Below, in pieces: positions 49,050 to 60,700 of a DNA stretch of 64,000 bases. Below the pieces are notes generated by a model. That model was given only the letters and a program-made list of their open reading frames with translations, had not been told where the DNA came from and did not search any database. The DNA is from Dimorphilus gyrociliatus (taxonomy: Eukaryota > Annelida > Polychaeta > Dinophilidae): NCBI GenBank assembly GCA_904063045.1, contig CAJFCJ010000039.1:62001-126000 (forward strand), in the 5' to 3' direction. Position 1 is the first letter of the stretch; each line of letters starts with the position of its first letter. Position numbers and translations under genes: made by a program.

Positions 49050-50107
49050 ATATACTGTATATTTACGCACACACACACACACACATACACAGACAGACAT
49101 ACATACATGCATACATACATACAATACATGCATACACTTTTATATCGACCGGGCTTTGCATTCATGCAGTGTCGCCCTTTATTATTTCCTTCATCAATTA
49201 TTCATTAGCCTTTTCCGCGGTATTATCACGTGACCGTAACGCGTCCTTCTCTCCTTGTTTTTTTTTTTCCCCATTTTATACCGTTTACAGGGTTTGCACA
49301 ATTACGAGTTGATGGCCGGCTCGCACCTACGAGTCTCCTTCACCAAATCCGTCATTTGAGGACGGATATTTAAAAATTCCTCCCCTTCCCCACAGGTTTC
49401 TTAGTTTTTGTTTTGGCTACAAATTTATCAATTTGATAAGATGATACAAAAATTTTTTGCATGCTGGAGATTTCAACGCATGGGAGATTAATTCCTTATA
49501 ATTATTAATGTTTTATTTTTTTATTATCATCATTACTCTATTCTAAATGATATTGTGCTATCTTTCGCCTCTCTATTATAACCTATACAGTATGTATATA
49601 CAGTATATATTGAAGCGTATATGAATTATGTGCGATATATGGAAGTTTTATGAAGCAATTTAGACAAAGAGACATATATTGTACGTCATTAAATACGAAC
49701 ATATATATGCTGAATATATATATTTATATATATATTTATCTTTTTGTACTGAGTGCACGTCTAAAAAAGTGGTGATCGACTATTGAATCGGGCTTATATT
49801 GATCTCTATTGAAACGCATCTGCGATGAGAGGCTGTTCTTCATTAGCAGTTAGACGACATATATATGAAAAGAAAAAATTAAAAAAAAAATTGCTATTGA
49901 ATCGATTCGCAGATGGTACACAGTCGTATTGAACATTAGCTAATCCTCCTTTTCTATTCCTCACAGAATTTGCATAATCATCAACTAGCCGAAGCTGCCC
50001 ATCTCCGGGTGTCCTTTTCTAAATCTTACGTTGTACCCCAATCACAAGCTTTGGCCAATGGTGAAGAGGGGGAAGAAAGAGTTTTAGATGAAAACGAGGA
50101 AGATTGA
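43400..50107 (+). CDS. PTBP1: Polypyrimidine tract-binding protein (PTBP1/hephaestus orthologue)
   Basis: Coding exons are 43400-43540, 44521-45043, 45376-45645, 45718-45756 (39 bases), 46583-46710, 47104-47137 (34 bases), 47287-47671, 48369-48447, then either 49291-49359 or 49967-50107. Phases agree throughout, giving 555 or 579 residues against about 557 for human PTBP1. The four RRMs lie at about 85-165, 184-260, 357-432 and 477-553. Diagnostic stretches include [20 protein letters not shown] after RRM2 and LHRFKKP with [13 protein letters not shown] before RRM4. AKKVKLD (about 67-73) is a probable nuclear localisation signal. PTB binds CU-rich RNA in the nucleus and represses or reshapes exon choice. 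The start follows a GC-rich promoter. The gene has unusually rich isoform potential, described in separate entries. Confidence 0.95.
45718..45756 (+). CDS. PTBP1: 39-base cassette microexon of PTBP
   Basis: The acceptor AATTAG ends at 45717 and the donor CAG/GTAAAG starts at 45757. Its 39 bases keep the frame whether included or skipped and encode [13 protein letters not shown] in the RRM2-RRM3 linker. That linker is also where vertebrate PTBP1 carries an alternatively spliced exon. The intron before it is only 72 bases and has a modest pyrimidine tract, as expected of a regulated exon. Confidence 0.65.
47104..47137 (+). CDS. PTBP1: 34-base exon of PTBP (frame-shifting if skipped)
   Basis: It encodes [11 protein letters not shown] plus one base, the start of RRM3. 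Length and position equal vertebrate PTBP1 exon 11 and PTBP2 exon 10, both 34 bases, whose skipping shifts the frame and triggers nonsense-mediated decay. Upstream is a long pyrimidine-rich stretch (about 47010-47060, CTCCTACTCCTACTCC) set back from the acceptor, and TTCTCTATTC follows the donor. These are plausible PTB sites for autoregulation. Confidence 0.8.
49011..49135. repeat. (TA)n, (CA)n and CATA repeats in a PTBP intron
   Basis: TA run at about 49017-49046, CA repeats at about 49066-49085, then CATACATG-type units, all between exon 8 and terminal exon A. Confidence 0.9.
49291..49359 (+). CDS. PTBP1: PTBP alternative last exon A (short, vertebrate-like C terminus)
   Basis: The acceptor TTTACAG ends at 49290. 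The exon encodes [19 protein letters not shown] followed by SVI and a stop, closing RRM4 as in human PTBP1, which ends in FSKSTI. It joins the phase-0 donor at 48448. An ATTAAA at about 49687 is a possible polyadenylation signal. Confidence 0.8.
   Translation, partial: GLHNYELMAGSHLRVSFTKSVI
49967..50107 (+). CDS. PTBP1: PTBP alternative last exon B (extended acidic C terminus)
   Basis: The acceptor TCACAG ends at 49966. The exon encodes [19 protein letters not shown] and then a tail of about 27 residues ([19 protein letters not shown] and an acidic end) before the stop. It is in the same phase as exon A and about 12 of 22 aligned residues match it, so the pair arose by tandem exon duplication and is mutually exclusive, because each carries its own stop. 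Confidence 0.75.
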   Translation, partial: NLHNHQLAEAAHLRVSFSKSYVVPQSQALANGEEGEERVLDENEED

Positions 50108-50283
50108 AACGTTTAATCTACTCTAATGCTGATAATTAACAATAACAATAATAACAATATTATTTACTAATAATGATGATGATGTTCGGCATCCGACGCT
50201 GCTATATATATATATATATATATATATACTAAGGAGTTGTTAGTAAAAGTGTATATATATATATACGAACGCAATATATGCCG

Positions 50284-50330
<47 letters not shown>

Positions 50331-50555
50331 GTATATATATATATATACGTGTGTGTATGTGTGTGTATATGTATACGGTATATATATCTTATGCAAAACG
50401 AAATTCTCAGTTTCAGTTTTCTCTTATATTTTTTTTTATGTATATATATATACATATATTTATATATTTATATATATATATATATATATATGTATATAGA
50501 TTATTGAGAATATTCTTTATCGCGTGCCTTAAAAAGAACAGTCCGTGCGCTTATT

Positions 50556-50569
50556 TTGCGCATGCGCAA
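50556..50569. promoter_or_regulatory. NRF-1-type palindrome
   Basis: TTGCGCATGCGCAA is a perfect palindrome containing TGCGCATGCGCA, the consensus NRF-1 site. It lies about 450 bases after exon B in AT-rich DNA, isolated from any obvious promoter. Confidence 0.4.
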
Positions 50570-51644
50570 TATGTGATAATGTTGTAGAATATTTTTTTGA
50601 AACATTCCAGAAATACGTTAGAAAGAAAGAAAAGAGGAGAGAAAAGAAATATGTATTTCTGTTTTGGTTTATTTTTTTGTCTTTGTTGTGAATATATTTT
50701 GATTGTGGGGAGGACAGCCTTTTTTTTATATCCGGGATTGCATGATAAAACAAAAAACAAACTATAGAAAGCGAAAAGAGAATAACAAACAGAGAGAAAA
50801 ACAAAAAATAGAGAAAAAGTACTTTTTTCAAGCTCCATTGAATGTTAGGAGAAAATCAATTGTACTATAGATTATCGAGTGGAACGTTTTCAAAGTTCGT
50901 GCTCTGCAAATTTTATTAAACATAAATGATCATAAATTCGACATGCATTCCCAATCATTTATGGATAGGGATGCATTCAATTTTTTCTTCTTATTCTATT
51001 TTTAACTTATGCACGATAGTCATGCATCAAATATTCCGTTACAGATTTAATGAAAAAAACACTGCAACAATTGTTCATGCACCCGAATATAAGGCCTAAC
51101 TCTTCATTTCTATAACATATTTTTCGTATATACCAATATATTAAATGTTTATGGTGCCTTTTCATATATATATATATGCTGTTTAAGGTATATATTTATA
51201 TATAGCTTATATATAAATGTATATTCATATACATATGTATACAACTTGTAGATACATCTATATGAATATTCAATATATTTATATGTATGTATATTTAAAT
51301 ATATACATTTTTAGAGGTCTGATCGTGCCTGCTGTACCCGGGATCAATGCGAGTGTAATAGTTTTTAATTATATAAAACGATAAGAGAAAATATTTTACG
51401 TTGTCAATACCTGTGAATAATTCAATTGGCAATACAGTGTACAAACGGGACGGAAACTGTTCATCGATCGTTTTTTCACCGCAAAACGTGCGATTGTCAA
51501 GCGGCGCGTAGTGATGACAAACATTTCGGATCGTTCAATAAACGAAAAGCCGATTGACTGTTTATACACGTATGTACACGTACATATGCATGTACGTATA
51601 AACATATACAGTGTCCGTACAGCAATAAGATCTATATACAGTAT

Positions 51645-51665
51645 ATATATATATATACTGTATAC

Positions 51666-51719
<54 letters not shown>

Positions 51720-51720
51720 G
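51645..51720. repeat. Long (TA)n repeat
   Basis: About 25 uninterrupted TA units (51670-51717), preceded by an imperfect inverted TA block. Confidence 0.95.
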
Positions 51721-52026
51721 TATATTAATTTAAATATGTAATAATACCATCTACATGAAAAAGACACAGATAAATACAGTTTACCTACTGCTGTATATTA
51801 GCAAGTTTTCTCTATATTTGCAAATTTATGCATATATAAGGATTGTACATATTTATGTAGTAGTCGTGTTAGAGAATTAATTATGATTAAATTATGTATG
51901 CGCCTTATGCAGCGCTGATCCATTAATTTTTTAACTTTACTGTTCAAGCTCTATGTTTTATATTTTATTTCTATTTTCCTTCATTCATGCATACATTCTT
52001 TCATTCTTTTTTCGTCCTCTTCCCCA

Positions 52027-52064
<38 letters not shown>

Positions 52065-52324
52065 ATTTTCTCTATTTTTTCAAGAGTCATATATTCGGGT
52101 GAAAACTAGTCAAAGGAAAGGGATATACAGATTTTCGTATTCAATCTTCTAGTCTATTAATATATTTCGAGAATATTTTTCGATTGCACACTGCCATTCA
52201 AACATTGTGCTATTCTTCTATTTAAATTGGGCCGTTGGCCTATCTATTTTACGCCTCTATTCATAAAGGCTGTTGTTCAGAAAAAAAGAGTGAAAGAGTG
52301 CTCTCGAACATTTTAGAATTTTTT

Positions 52325-52495
52325 TTTCGCGAGACGAGTACGAACGTGTCGCGTCCTCTCGTCGATTTTTCGCCGTTGTTTGCCTAGCGGCGTTTGTGTA
52401 ATGCATTTTGCGCGTTCGATATTAGCGGCTATTGTTCACTGGAACGGGCAACCGGGTTTATGCGGGACGTCGATAGATGGCGCTACCTTGTTGAA
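52325..52495. promoter_or_regulatory. CpG-rich island upstream of the LRR gene
   Basis: A run of CpG-rich sequence (CGCGAGACGAGTACG, GTCGCGTCCTCTCGTCG, TAGCGGCGTTTG) ends with the word TAGATGGCGCTA at 52474-52485. No exon was identified. It may be the promoter of the LRR gene 1.4 kb downstream or a boundary element after PTBP. Confidence 0.4.
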
Positions 52496-52499
52496 CAGT

Positions 52500-52681
52500 G
52501 TTTCCTTTTAAAAGAGTCTTATCGATTTTCCTGACTTAAATATTATGCATAATGTATAAATTCTACTCTATCTTATTACATCTAATTAGTATATATAGAC
52601 CGCTTTACTTTTATTCTAATCAGTATCGTATATGAAACTTCTATTCTTCTCTTCTAGAAGGAAACTCTTTCAATTTTTCTT

Positions 52682-52755
<74 letters not shown>

Positions 52756-52893
52756 AATATCTATCAACCTATCTATTTCTTATTCGCTCTTTCTCTCTAT
52801 TTTATGTTTGTTTGAATTAATTTACGTTTGTCGTCTACCTATCTGTATATTTATCTGCCTGCATGTTTATCAGTCTGTCTGCTTGCCTGTCAG

Positions 52894-52936
<43 letters not shown>

Positions 52937-53862
52937 CTCTATCTAGCCATCTTAAATATCTAGCTATCACTCTCTCTCTCTCCTCTCATCCCTGCCCCTA
53001 TATTCTCTCTTCCCTTCTGCTTCATCTATTTCCAGGATATTGGTTTTTAATTCTACTGAATACTATCTGAATAGATTACTACTTTGAGATATTTATGCAA
53101 AATATATGACAACCGGATGGACATTTAGCTGTGCACAAAAAGAGGCTTATCAAATATTTTAATAACTTTACAACACTGATATTGAGCGCTTATCAGCTAA
53201 TCGATAAATCATAAAACAATAAAAAGGAATGGATATTGTAACTTGTTTCTTTATACGTATTAAACCAAGTTATCTGGCCTTGTAACTCAACATAATCTAT
53301 TGATTAATCACAATATTTCTAGAGACAATTTCGTCTACAAACGACCGCTGAAATATTTAATGTTAGGCTCAATTTCCTTCTTTTAACTCCTTTAAGGCCC
53401 ATTCTCCAGTTTTACGACTTGGGCATTAATTAAGCTCTACTATTCTTCCTTTTCTTCCTTTCAACGTTTGCCCAGTTGACCAGAACCTGTTGCAAATATG
53501 TTATATATATATATCCTGTCTACCCACCTATACATGTTGACTATGCGTGCGTTTGTGTGTATGTATATGTGTATCGCTCTCTTTTTCTCTCTATTTCGTC
53601 AATCTATCAAGCACGATTCCATCTTACATTTCACGTAAGAGAAAATTAAAAGGTATTCAAATCGCTTATTCAAGATTACGTAATTTAAACAGAGCAAAGT
53701 TCGAGAGGGCAACCCGACTCTGTTATTCATAGTTCTTCAAAAATTACCGCCGAATAAAGACATCTCGACTATCAGTTGGATTCTTTTTTGGTTTATGTCT
53801 GTCATCAATTTGAATGAGTCATTGAAATTAGCATTACTGGAACAAAAAGCCTCTTTTTAGAC
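52500..53862. other. Upstream region of the LRR gene with CT/CTAT repeats
   Basis: Two repeat blocks, (CT)n(CTAT)n at 52686-52757 and CT-rich at 52894-52945, account for the open frames here. No exon was seen. A pyrimidine tract with AG ends two bases before the LRR start codon. Confidence 0.6.
52686..52757. repeat. (CT)n-(CTAT)n microsatellite
   Basis: About 20 CT units followed by CTAT units. Confidence 0.95.
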
Positions 53863-55922
53863 ATGGTGAAAACTTTAATAGATTTTTGCTATCAGACTAT
53901 TGCATTTTCTGTGGCTGATCTGGGATGTCTGCTTGACGATTTACCACCATCTTATCGAGAAGCATTAATATACCGTATTTTCGCTCACGACTTGATTTTC
54001 TCTCAAAACTGGGCAGTTATTAAGAAATATGTAATTAAATCGTGTAACATTAGAACACTAAACATTTACAATAGTTATGAATTGAACGATTCTCACCTAA
54101 AAACAATTGGACAGGAAACTAATAATTTGGTAAAATTTGAGCTAAACTCTTGTTCATTGATTACAGATGAAGGCCTACTGAGGTAAATGATTAATAGTTT
54201 ATTAATTACCGTGTTTTATATAGAGTGAAGTGAAGAAATGAACAATTAATTAAATGCTACTTAAATAGAGCTTTATAAACTTTATAGTAAATACAAATAT
54301 ATAAATTTACATTTCTTTGAAGTTTACTGGAAAATCAGAGTGGACTGGAGGAGATCAGATTAAAGAAACTGCAAAAATTAACATCAAAAGCCTTCCGATT
54401 CCATTCGCCGAAATTAAAATTAATAAAACTACGTAAATTAAAGAATTTGCAATCTGATGAAATTCTATTAAACTTTTTCCGACGTCATACAACGATTGAA
54501 GAGATCAAATTAGAAGACAATATAGGAGTAAAGGAGGATGTGATTGAAACCATAGCCAAATCCAGTAATGAAAATTTGGTAAGAAATCGTATATAAAAAG
54601 TAAAAGCCATCAAGTTTTTCTTGTTTTTCTTTTAATGCCTTTCTTTCTTTCTTTCTTTTTTATCCTTATCTTTAGAAAATAATTGACGTATCCGGTAGTT
54701 CTATGATGACAAATCTTTCATTAAATATTATTGGAGAGAACTGCCCTAATTTACAGACTCTTGGCTTGTTTGGATGTAATAAAGTTGATGGAACTTCTCT
54801 AGTTTGCCTTAAGGAGGGATGCCCTAATTTAAAAAATTTAGAGCTATCCTTCATCAGTAAACTATCCAATGCGATTAGTTATCCCGCCTTAATGAACCTA
54901 CCTGATTTATCTTCGATATCTTTAAATGGAATAAGCTTGGAATCGGAAGATATTCTTTGCAGAACAATTTGCCGCCTTAAGAATTTGAAAGAGTTAAAGT
55001 TGCGAGGAGTAACATCGTTAAACGATGCAACCCTTTCGAAAATCATTGAAGAAGTTGGAGAAAATTTAGAAGTGTTGGACATAAGTCACGATATGGTTAA
55101 GAATATAACCGACGATTCTTTAAAGAAGATCTCGGAACATTGCACTAAACTACGGAGTATTATGCTAAGTAATATGAAAGGTATTAATGGGAGAGGTTTA
55201 GTGCGACTTTTAAATGATCAAGAGAGGTGCGAGAGGATTACTTGGCTCTTTCTTTCCGGATTATCGGTAAAGAATCTTTAAATATCCTATTTATTTGCTT
55301 AAAAAACCATTCTACTCCATTCCTACACACTCTTTTTACTCTTGAGTAGATTGAGCATAACCTAATTATGGATATATGTTCGAGGTGCAAAAATTTCAAG
55401 GTACTAAGCCTATCGGGCGTTACAATAGTAGACGACCAAGTTCTCTTTGCTTTAGCCGACAATTGTCATTCACTAGAAGTGATGGAACTAAAAGCTTGCA
55501 GACTGGTGAGTAAATATCATAATATATTTATCAATAGCTGCTCCTACTTAAAACAATATCATTTTTCATTCTCTTTTCTTTTCCCACCTCCTACAACTTA
55601 ATTATAGATTACTGACAAAGGAATTTGCAGTATTGCAGTTGCCAATCCAAATATTCAATTTCTAGTCCTATCCGGCATCCACAATCTAACTGACAAGAGT
55701 ATATTTGCGTTGGCAAATCATTGCTGTTTCCTCCAAGACTTATTCATAAATGGTTGCGCCAATATTACTGGTCAAGCTGTCAACTACTTGTTAGACGTTG
55801 TTATTAATAGAGTAGCGGTCTACCACGATACTCCAAACGCCCAGCCAGGTCAGCTTTTGGCTCTAAATTTAGATACTGGCGAATATTGCAGAGCCGACTT
55901 ATTTGAATTTCCACGCTACTGA
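53863..55922 (+). CDS. Leucine-rich-repeat protein with VHL-box-like N terminus (CUL2-type receptor candidate)
   Basis: Exons are 53863-54182, 54323-54578, 54676-55266, 55350-55505 and 55608-55922. They sum to 1,638 bases in frame (545 residues), with introns of 83-140 bases. From about residue 60 onward are AMN1/FBXL-type leucine-rich repeats (for example CPNLQTLGLFGCNKVDGTSL, CPNLKNLELSF, NFKVLSLSGVTIVDDQVL). The N terminus has no clear F-box. T4-L5-xxx-C9-xxx-I13 fits the Elongin C BC-box (A/P/S/T)LxxxCxxx(A/I/L/V). L27-P28-xx-Y31-xxx-L35 fits the CUL2-box pattern (hydrophobic-P-xx-hydrophobic-xxx-hydrophobic). Together they suggest a substrate receptor for a CUL2-Elongin BC ubiquitin ligase, similar in logic to ZYG11/ZER1, but no armadillo repeats are present. 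The gene is certain; the ligase role is inferred. AATAAA lies at 55969. Confidence 0.9.
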
Positions 55923-55968
55923 TAATAATGACGTTGTTCGATCGTCTCGTTTTCTTTTTTTACCTTTA

Positions 55969-55974
55969 AATAAA
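55969..55974 (+). terminator. Polyadenylation signal of the LRR gene
   Basis: AATAAA lies 47 bases after the stop codon, followed by AT-rich sequence. Confidence 0.6.
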
Positions 55975-57581
55975 AATGTTCAGCACGATTAAAAAACGAC
56001 TAGTTACAATTAATCAATGATTTTCATTTTAAAACGGCCTTTTTCGATTGCATACCGGTAGATGGCGTTAGTCCTCGAGCCGAAAGGGTGTGAGCAAAGG
56101 AGAGAGAAAGAGTTATTAGCACAAATAGAGGGGAAGGGAGGAGATAAAAAAGCACGGAATCGTTTTTCACGTTATTTATAAGTCTCATTTCTAATTAAAA
56201 ACTAAATTTATCTTTTTATACCTAATCAATAAAAAAAGAGATGGAAGAGAAGAATGATTGGTTTTTTTCTTCCTTGTTTTTTATTTTTAAAATAGAAAAG
56301 AGAATTTATGTAAAAAGAAACAAAAAGGTTTCGAAGATGATTTTCCTCCTCCAGCCAAAAAAAAGCATAAATAGAAATTGATGTTTGTATGAATATTACA
56401 GTACGGTGTTGCTGTTTTTTTTTGTTTTCCTTACAGTTTTCTATTTGATGATATATTCAAAGTAATTTAATATAAAAACGTGAACAACACCTATCTTGTA
56501 CATACATAAAAAATTACATCATTATTTTTACACTCTGATAAAAAAAGGTTTGGTAATCGATGGATTGTGTTCATTGTTTAAGGTATATAAAAAACATACA
56601 TATAAGTTATTTTCATTAAAACTCTTACCTTGTTTAGGACTACATTAGGGATTATTGTTATTATTATTAGTATTAGTTTGTCTTATTCGTATATTGCTGC
56701 TATTTTACAACAGGCGTGTAAACGCGTGTGCTAAAGAGAATTTAGTTGTATTTAATTCAAGTAGTATGTATACTTGATACTGACGTTTACATAAAGTATG
56801 TATTTTGTACGCTTTTGTAAGCGAATGAGTAGATGAGTGGATGAGTGGATGAGTGAGAGATAGATAGAGAAAGAAATTGCGTTCGAGTGTGCGAGTGTTT
56901 GCGTATAAGCGTTTAACATAGAGTGAATGTATGTATGTATGTGTATACAGTATGTGCATTGGGTTGTTCGTTCCTGTTTGCAGATATGTACTTCTATACG
57001 GTATATGGAATATAAAGTGTTAATTATATGCGCATGTTTGCGTAGAATGCGCTCACCGCGTGCATTCGTCGTCTAATCCACTGTTTATATTGAAATGATT
57101 TTTTTACCGACACTACAATTATTCGCATTTGTTTGTCTCCTATTTTGTGCATATGGAAAAAGTAATATTAATAAGTTGAAGACAGTATTTATACAGCTTC
57201 TATCTTTCTCTCATTTCTCCTCCTACTCCCCCTCCCCCTCCCCCCCTCTACCGTAGACATTTCCTTCTCTCCTCCTACTTACGTTTTCTCAACAATTTAT
57301 TATTATTCTCTCTTGTATTCGACACTCGTCCTAGTAACTTTTTACCCGCAGGCCATATATATCCTTCTTTTAGACTCTTAAACGTTTCCCAGGGTTCCTA
57401 ACGTATGGGCGTTGTATGGACAATAGGATAACTTTTACATTGGATTTATGGGTGTATGTTTTTTTTTTCCTAGCGAATATAAGCCGACGCGTTCTCGGCG
57501 ATAATTTATTGTCTACTGGTGAAATGCCGAATAATTCAATCGGAAATACTTGTATACTTCGAAGCGACGAGAATCGTTAGG

Positions 57582-57589
57582 TGACGTCA
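57582..57589. promoter_or_regulatory. Isolated cAMP-response element
   Basis: TGACGTCA, a full CRE palindrome, lies in a locally GC-richer stretch (57480-57600) that includes CCGACGCGTTCTCGGCG. No gene start was recognised nearby. Confidence 0.35.
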
Positions 57590-57658
57590 GTGACATTTTA
57601 ATTAATAGACGCTCCTTACTTAGAACGTTGTATAAGAGTTTAGAGAAAATAATATATG

Positions 57659-57713
57659 TACGTATGTATGTATGTATGTATATATGTGTGTGCGTGCGTG
57701 TGTGTGTGTGTGT
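57659..57713. repeat. (GTAT)n and (GT)n repeats
   Basis: GTATGTATGTATGTAT-type units followed by GT repeats interrupted by GC. Confidence 0.9.
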
Positions 57714-60700
57714 GATATTATTTGCTTCAGGAATGGAGTTCACTGTGTACACAGAGATTAGGCTTTAAGTGAAAACGGAAGGAGACAGAGAGAGAAGAGG
57801 CGGAGAGAAAAGGAGAAAGAACGAGAGAATAAAGGGGTGGAACAACGATTTGAAGGATAAATAATAAGAGGAAGAGCCGCACGAATTCCCTTTTAGAATT
57901 TCTTTCAAAAAAATACCAGGCGCCACCTGCAGCTCTGCCAGAAATTCCTTTGCTGGGCTATGTTATATATATAATATACTATATTATATTATGTTATATT
58001 ATATATAAAAATATGTATAGCTGTAAATATATATTCGTATAAATCCTTTCGAATTTTCTCCCCGAATGAGGCGTCATTTCCGCTCAGTTAGATAATAATT
58101 GTTGCGCGACATATACACACAATACATAACGCTTTAACGCCGTACAAGCTCGAAAGTAGGCTTCGGAGCAAGCCGACTGCACGCGATCAACCAATTTATT
58201 CACCCTAAATAAATAGGGGAAAGGAGTTGTTCATCTAACAACAGCAGCGTCATCGTGTCCGTTAGGGCGTGAAGGGTCGAAGATTTACTGTTAAAGGGCG
58301 AATGATGACCTTTTTATCTCTCGCTCTTATTCTCCATTTCCGTATGGAATTAGACGCCAGTGACGAATGTAAATCGTTAGATCAAAAGCGAATGAATTAA
58401 ATGAAGTATGCGTGAAAGATTTTTGAATTTTTGATATTTTATATTCATTTCTGTCGCATTCCAAACCGAAATGTGGAGAGAGAGAGAGAGAGAGAAGAGG
58501 AAAACTTAGGGAGAAAGCGGGAAAAGTCTCTTTCTTTCTTTTTTTTATGCTTAAACCATTACGGCTTTCTCATTTTCCGAGAAGTTTTTGGATGAAAAGT
58601 TTTTCCTATCACGAAATGTCTGTTTTAGACGTCTCAATATAAAAAAAGCCCATAGTACCGATTAACCCTATCAGAATTGGCAATTTGCTATATGCTCCTT
58701 TGTTTAGTAAGGCTCATAACTTGTCTTTCTCTTCTCTCCCAAGATCATGATCATTTCGGTACGAACTCGTAAATTCTTCATTTACGCCGCGTGCCGCTGC
58801 ATTCTATCTATTTTCTTTCCTAATACCAAATGTTTGCTGTCAATTGGAAAACATAATTATTCGTACGCAAACTAGATAAATGTTCCTTGTTATTTTCGGG
58901 TCATAATTCAGTAAATCTAAACCGTTTGGACACGTTTAACCTTTTGTTTTTTTGTTTTTTCCTATTATTTCAAAACTTTTCTATCCAGTTTTTATTCCTT
59001 TTTTCTCTTTTTTTTTTGTCTTTTTCCTATTGTTTTTTAACTTTTTGTTGTTGTTGATGTTTATTTTTTCCCAAGACTTTTGTTTGTTTCTTTTTTTGTA
59101 ATCCATATTTATCATTAGGCTATTACCTATATATCTTCTTCCTTTTCCTATTCTTTTCTCTCTTTTTTTCTCTCTTCCCCTCCCCTCCCCTCTCTCTCTC
59201 TCTCTACTTTTCTCTATTTCTAGAAAGTAGTTTTTTTACCATTGTTTTTTTTTGCTTTCTAGTTGTAAAAACAGTTCTTTACTAGAGTAAAAATTACTAG
59301 TGTTGGATTTTTTATTACTTGTACATTTTGTAAGGAAAACAGGAAAAGTGGTAAAAAACTCTCTATATATATATATATATATATATATTTATAACGAGGG
59401 CTTTTATTAATGGTTCGATATTATGTATTAATATTTATTTAATAATTTAGTAATTTTATCCTGAAAACGTCTTGTCAGCTATATTTTTTATGTAGATTTT
59501 TCAAACAAGTGCTCCGTGTCTTTGTTATGTAAGTCAGGTAAGATGCATCGTTTTTTCCCTCTCCTACCTACCTTTCTCTCTCTCTCTCTCTTCTTTTCTT
59601 TTCTTTTTTTTTACTTTTTGTTTAAGCTGCCTATATAGAAAGAGAGCGAAGGAGAGATAAAGAAGGAAATAATGTAATTAGCGTTCGTATATTATATAGA
59701 AAATATCGAATAAATTGGAATAAGGAGAAAGAGAGAGCGAGAGAGAAAACAAAACAGGTGTTGGAAGTGGCGTAACTTTCATGCTCTTATATAGTTTTGT
59801 AAATTTTATAGCCGGATTGACGGATATAGCATTTCATCATATCATTTGTCATTCGTCGAATTCTGTTTTCCGATAATCTCTTTTTTCCCGTTAGTGTTTA
59901 ATATCATTTTCAATTCTGCCAAAACAAAACCTCTCTCTATTTCCTTCTTTCTTTCTTTTCCTTTGCTATAGCATGTGGCTTTTTATAAATCAACTTTCAA
60001 TCTATTTTCCATTATAATATTGATTATATTTCAAAGCTATAGCGAATTCGGAATAGAAAATCCAGTAGAATTGGGACGGGGAGGCAAGAAGAAGAAAACG
60101 ATAGCCAGTAGGGTGGAAGAGGACGAAGAAGAGGAAACAGTATATAAAGACTAAATACATCAATCAAGTAATAATAAAAATGATTTATGTCAATAAAAAT
60201 ATAAGTTATTTTTACAATAGGAAATTTTTCTTTCAATCTATATTTTCCGACGCCTTTGAGCCGACAGTTTCAAGAGTAAATCATTCAGCGTACAAATTTT
60301 TAAGTAAGAAAGATTGCAAAACTGTTTACAGTTATAAATACAGACAAACTCGTACATGATACAAGAAAATAGAAAGGCATACAAACATGCTTAGAAAACG
60401 CACACGCTTGGGCAGTCGTATTTAGCACGATTATGCTCTTCACACCTAAGAAAATATGCATAAGTAGGTGTGTATGTTTTCGCTATGCATGCATGTGTTT
60501 GTGCATTATATGCGCGCGCAGAATTATATATATATATATATATCTTAAGATTCTTTTTTGCTTTCTTTCTTTTCTTTAATTATCTCCTTTTCCCTTTGTT
60601 TTTCCCTTTTTCACTTTAACGCTATATTTCTAACTATGTCACTTTTTCTCTATTATGTCCCATTGCACTTTTTTTCTTTTCCCTCTCTCTCCTTCTCTCT

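Larger units (their letters stand above)
50108..52300 (+). other. PTBP 3' UTR and downstream non-coding sequence
   Basis: Long self-complementary TA tracts at 50200-50230, 50290-50345, 50440-50500 and 51645-51720. A 14-base palindrome lies at 50556-50569 (separate entry), and a small GC-rich patch at 51410-51545. AATAAA-type signals occur near 51536. No exon was seen on either strand. Confidence 0.55.
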
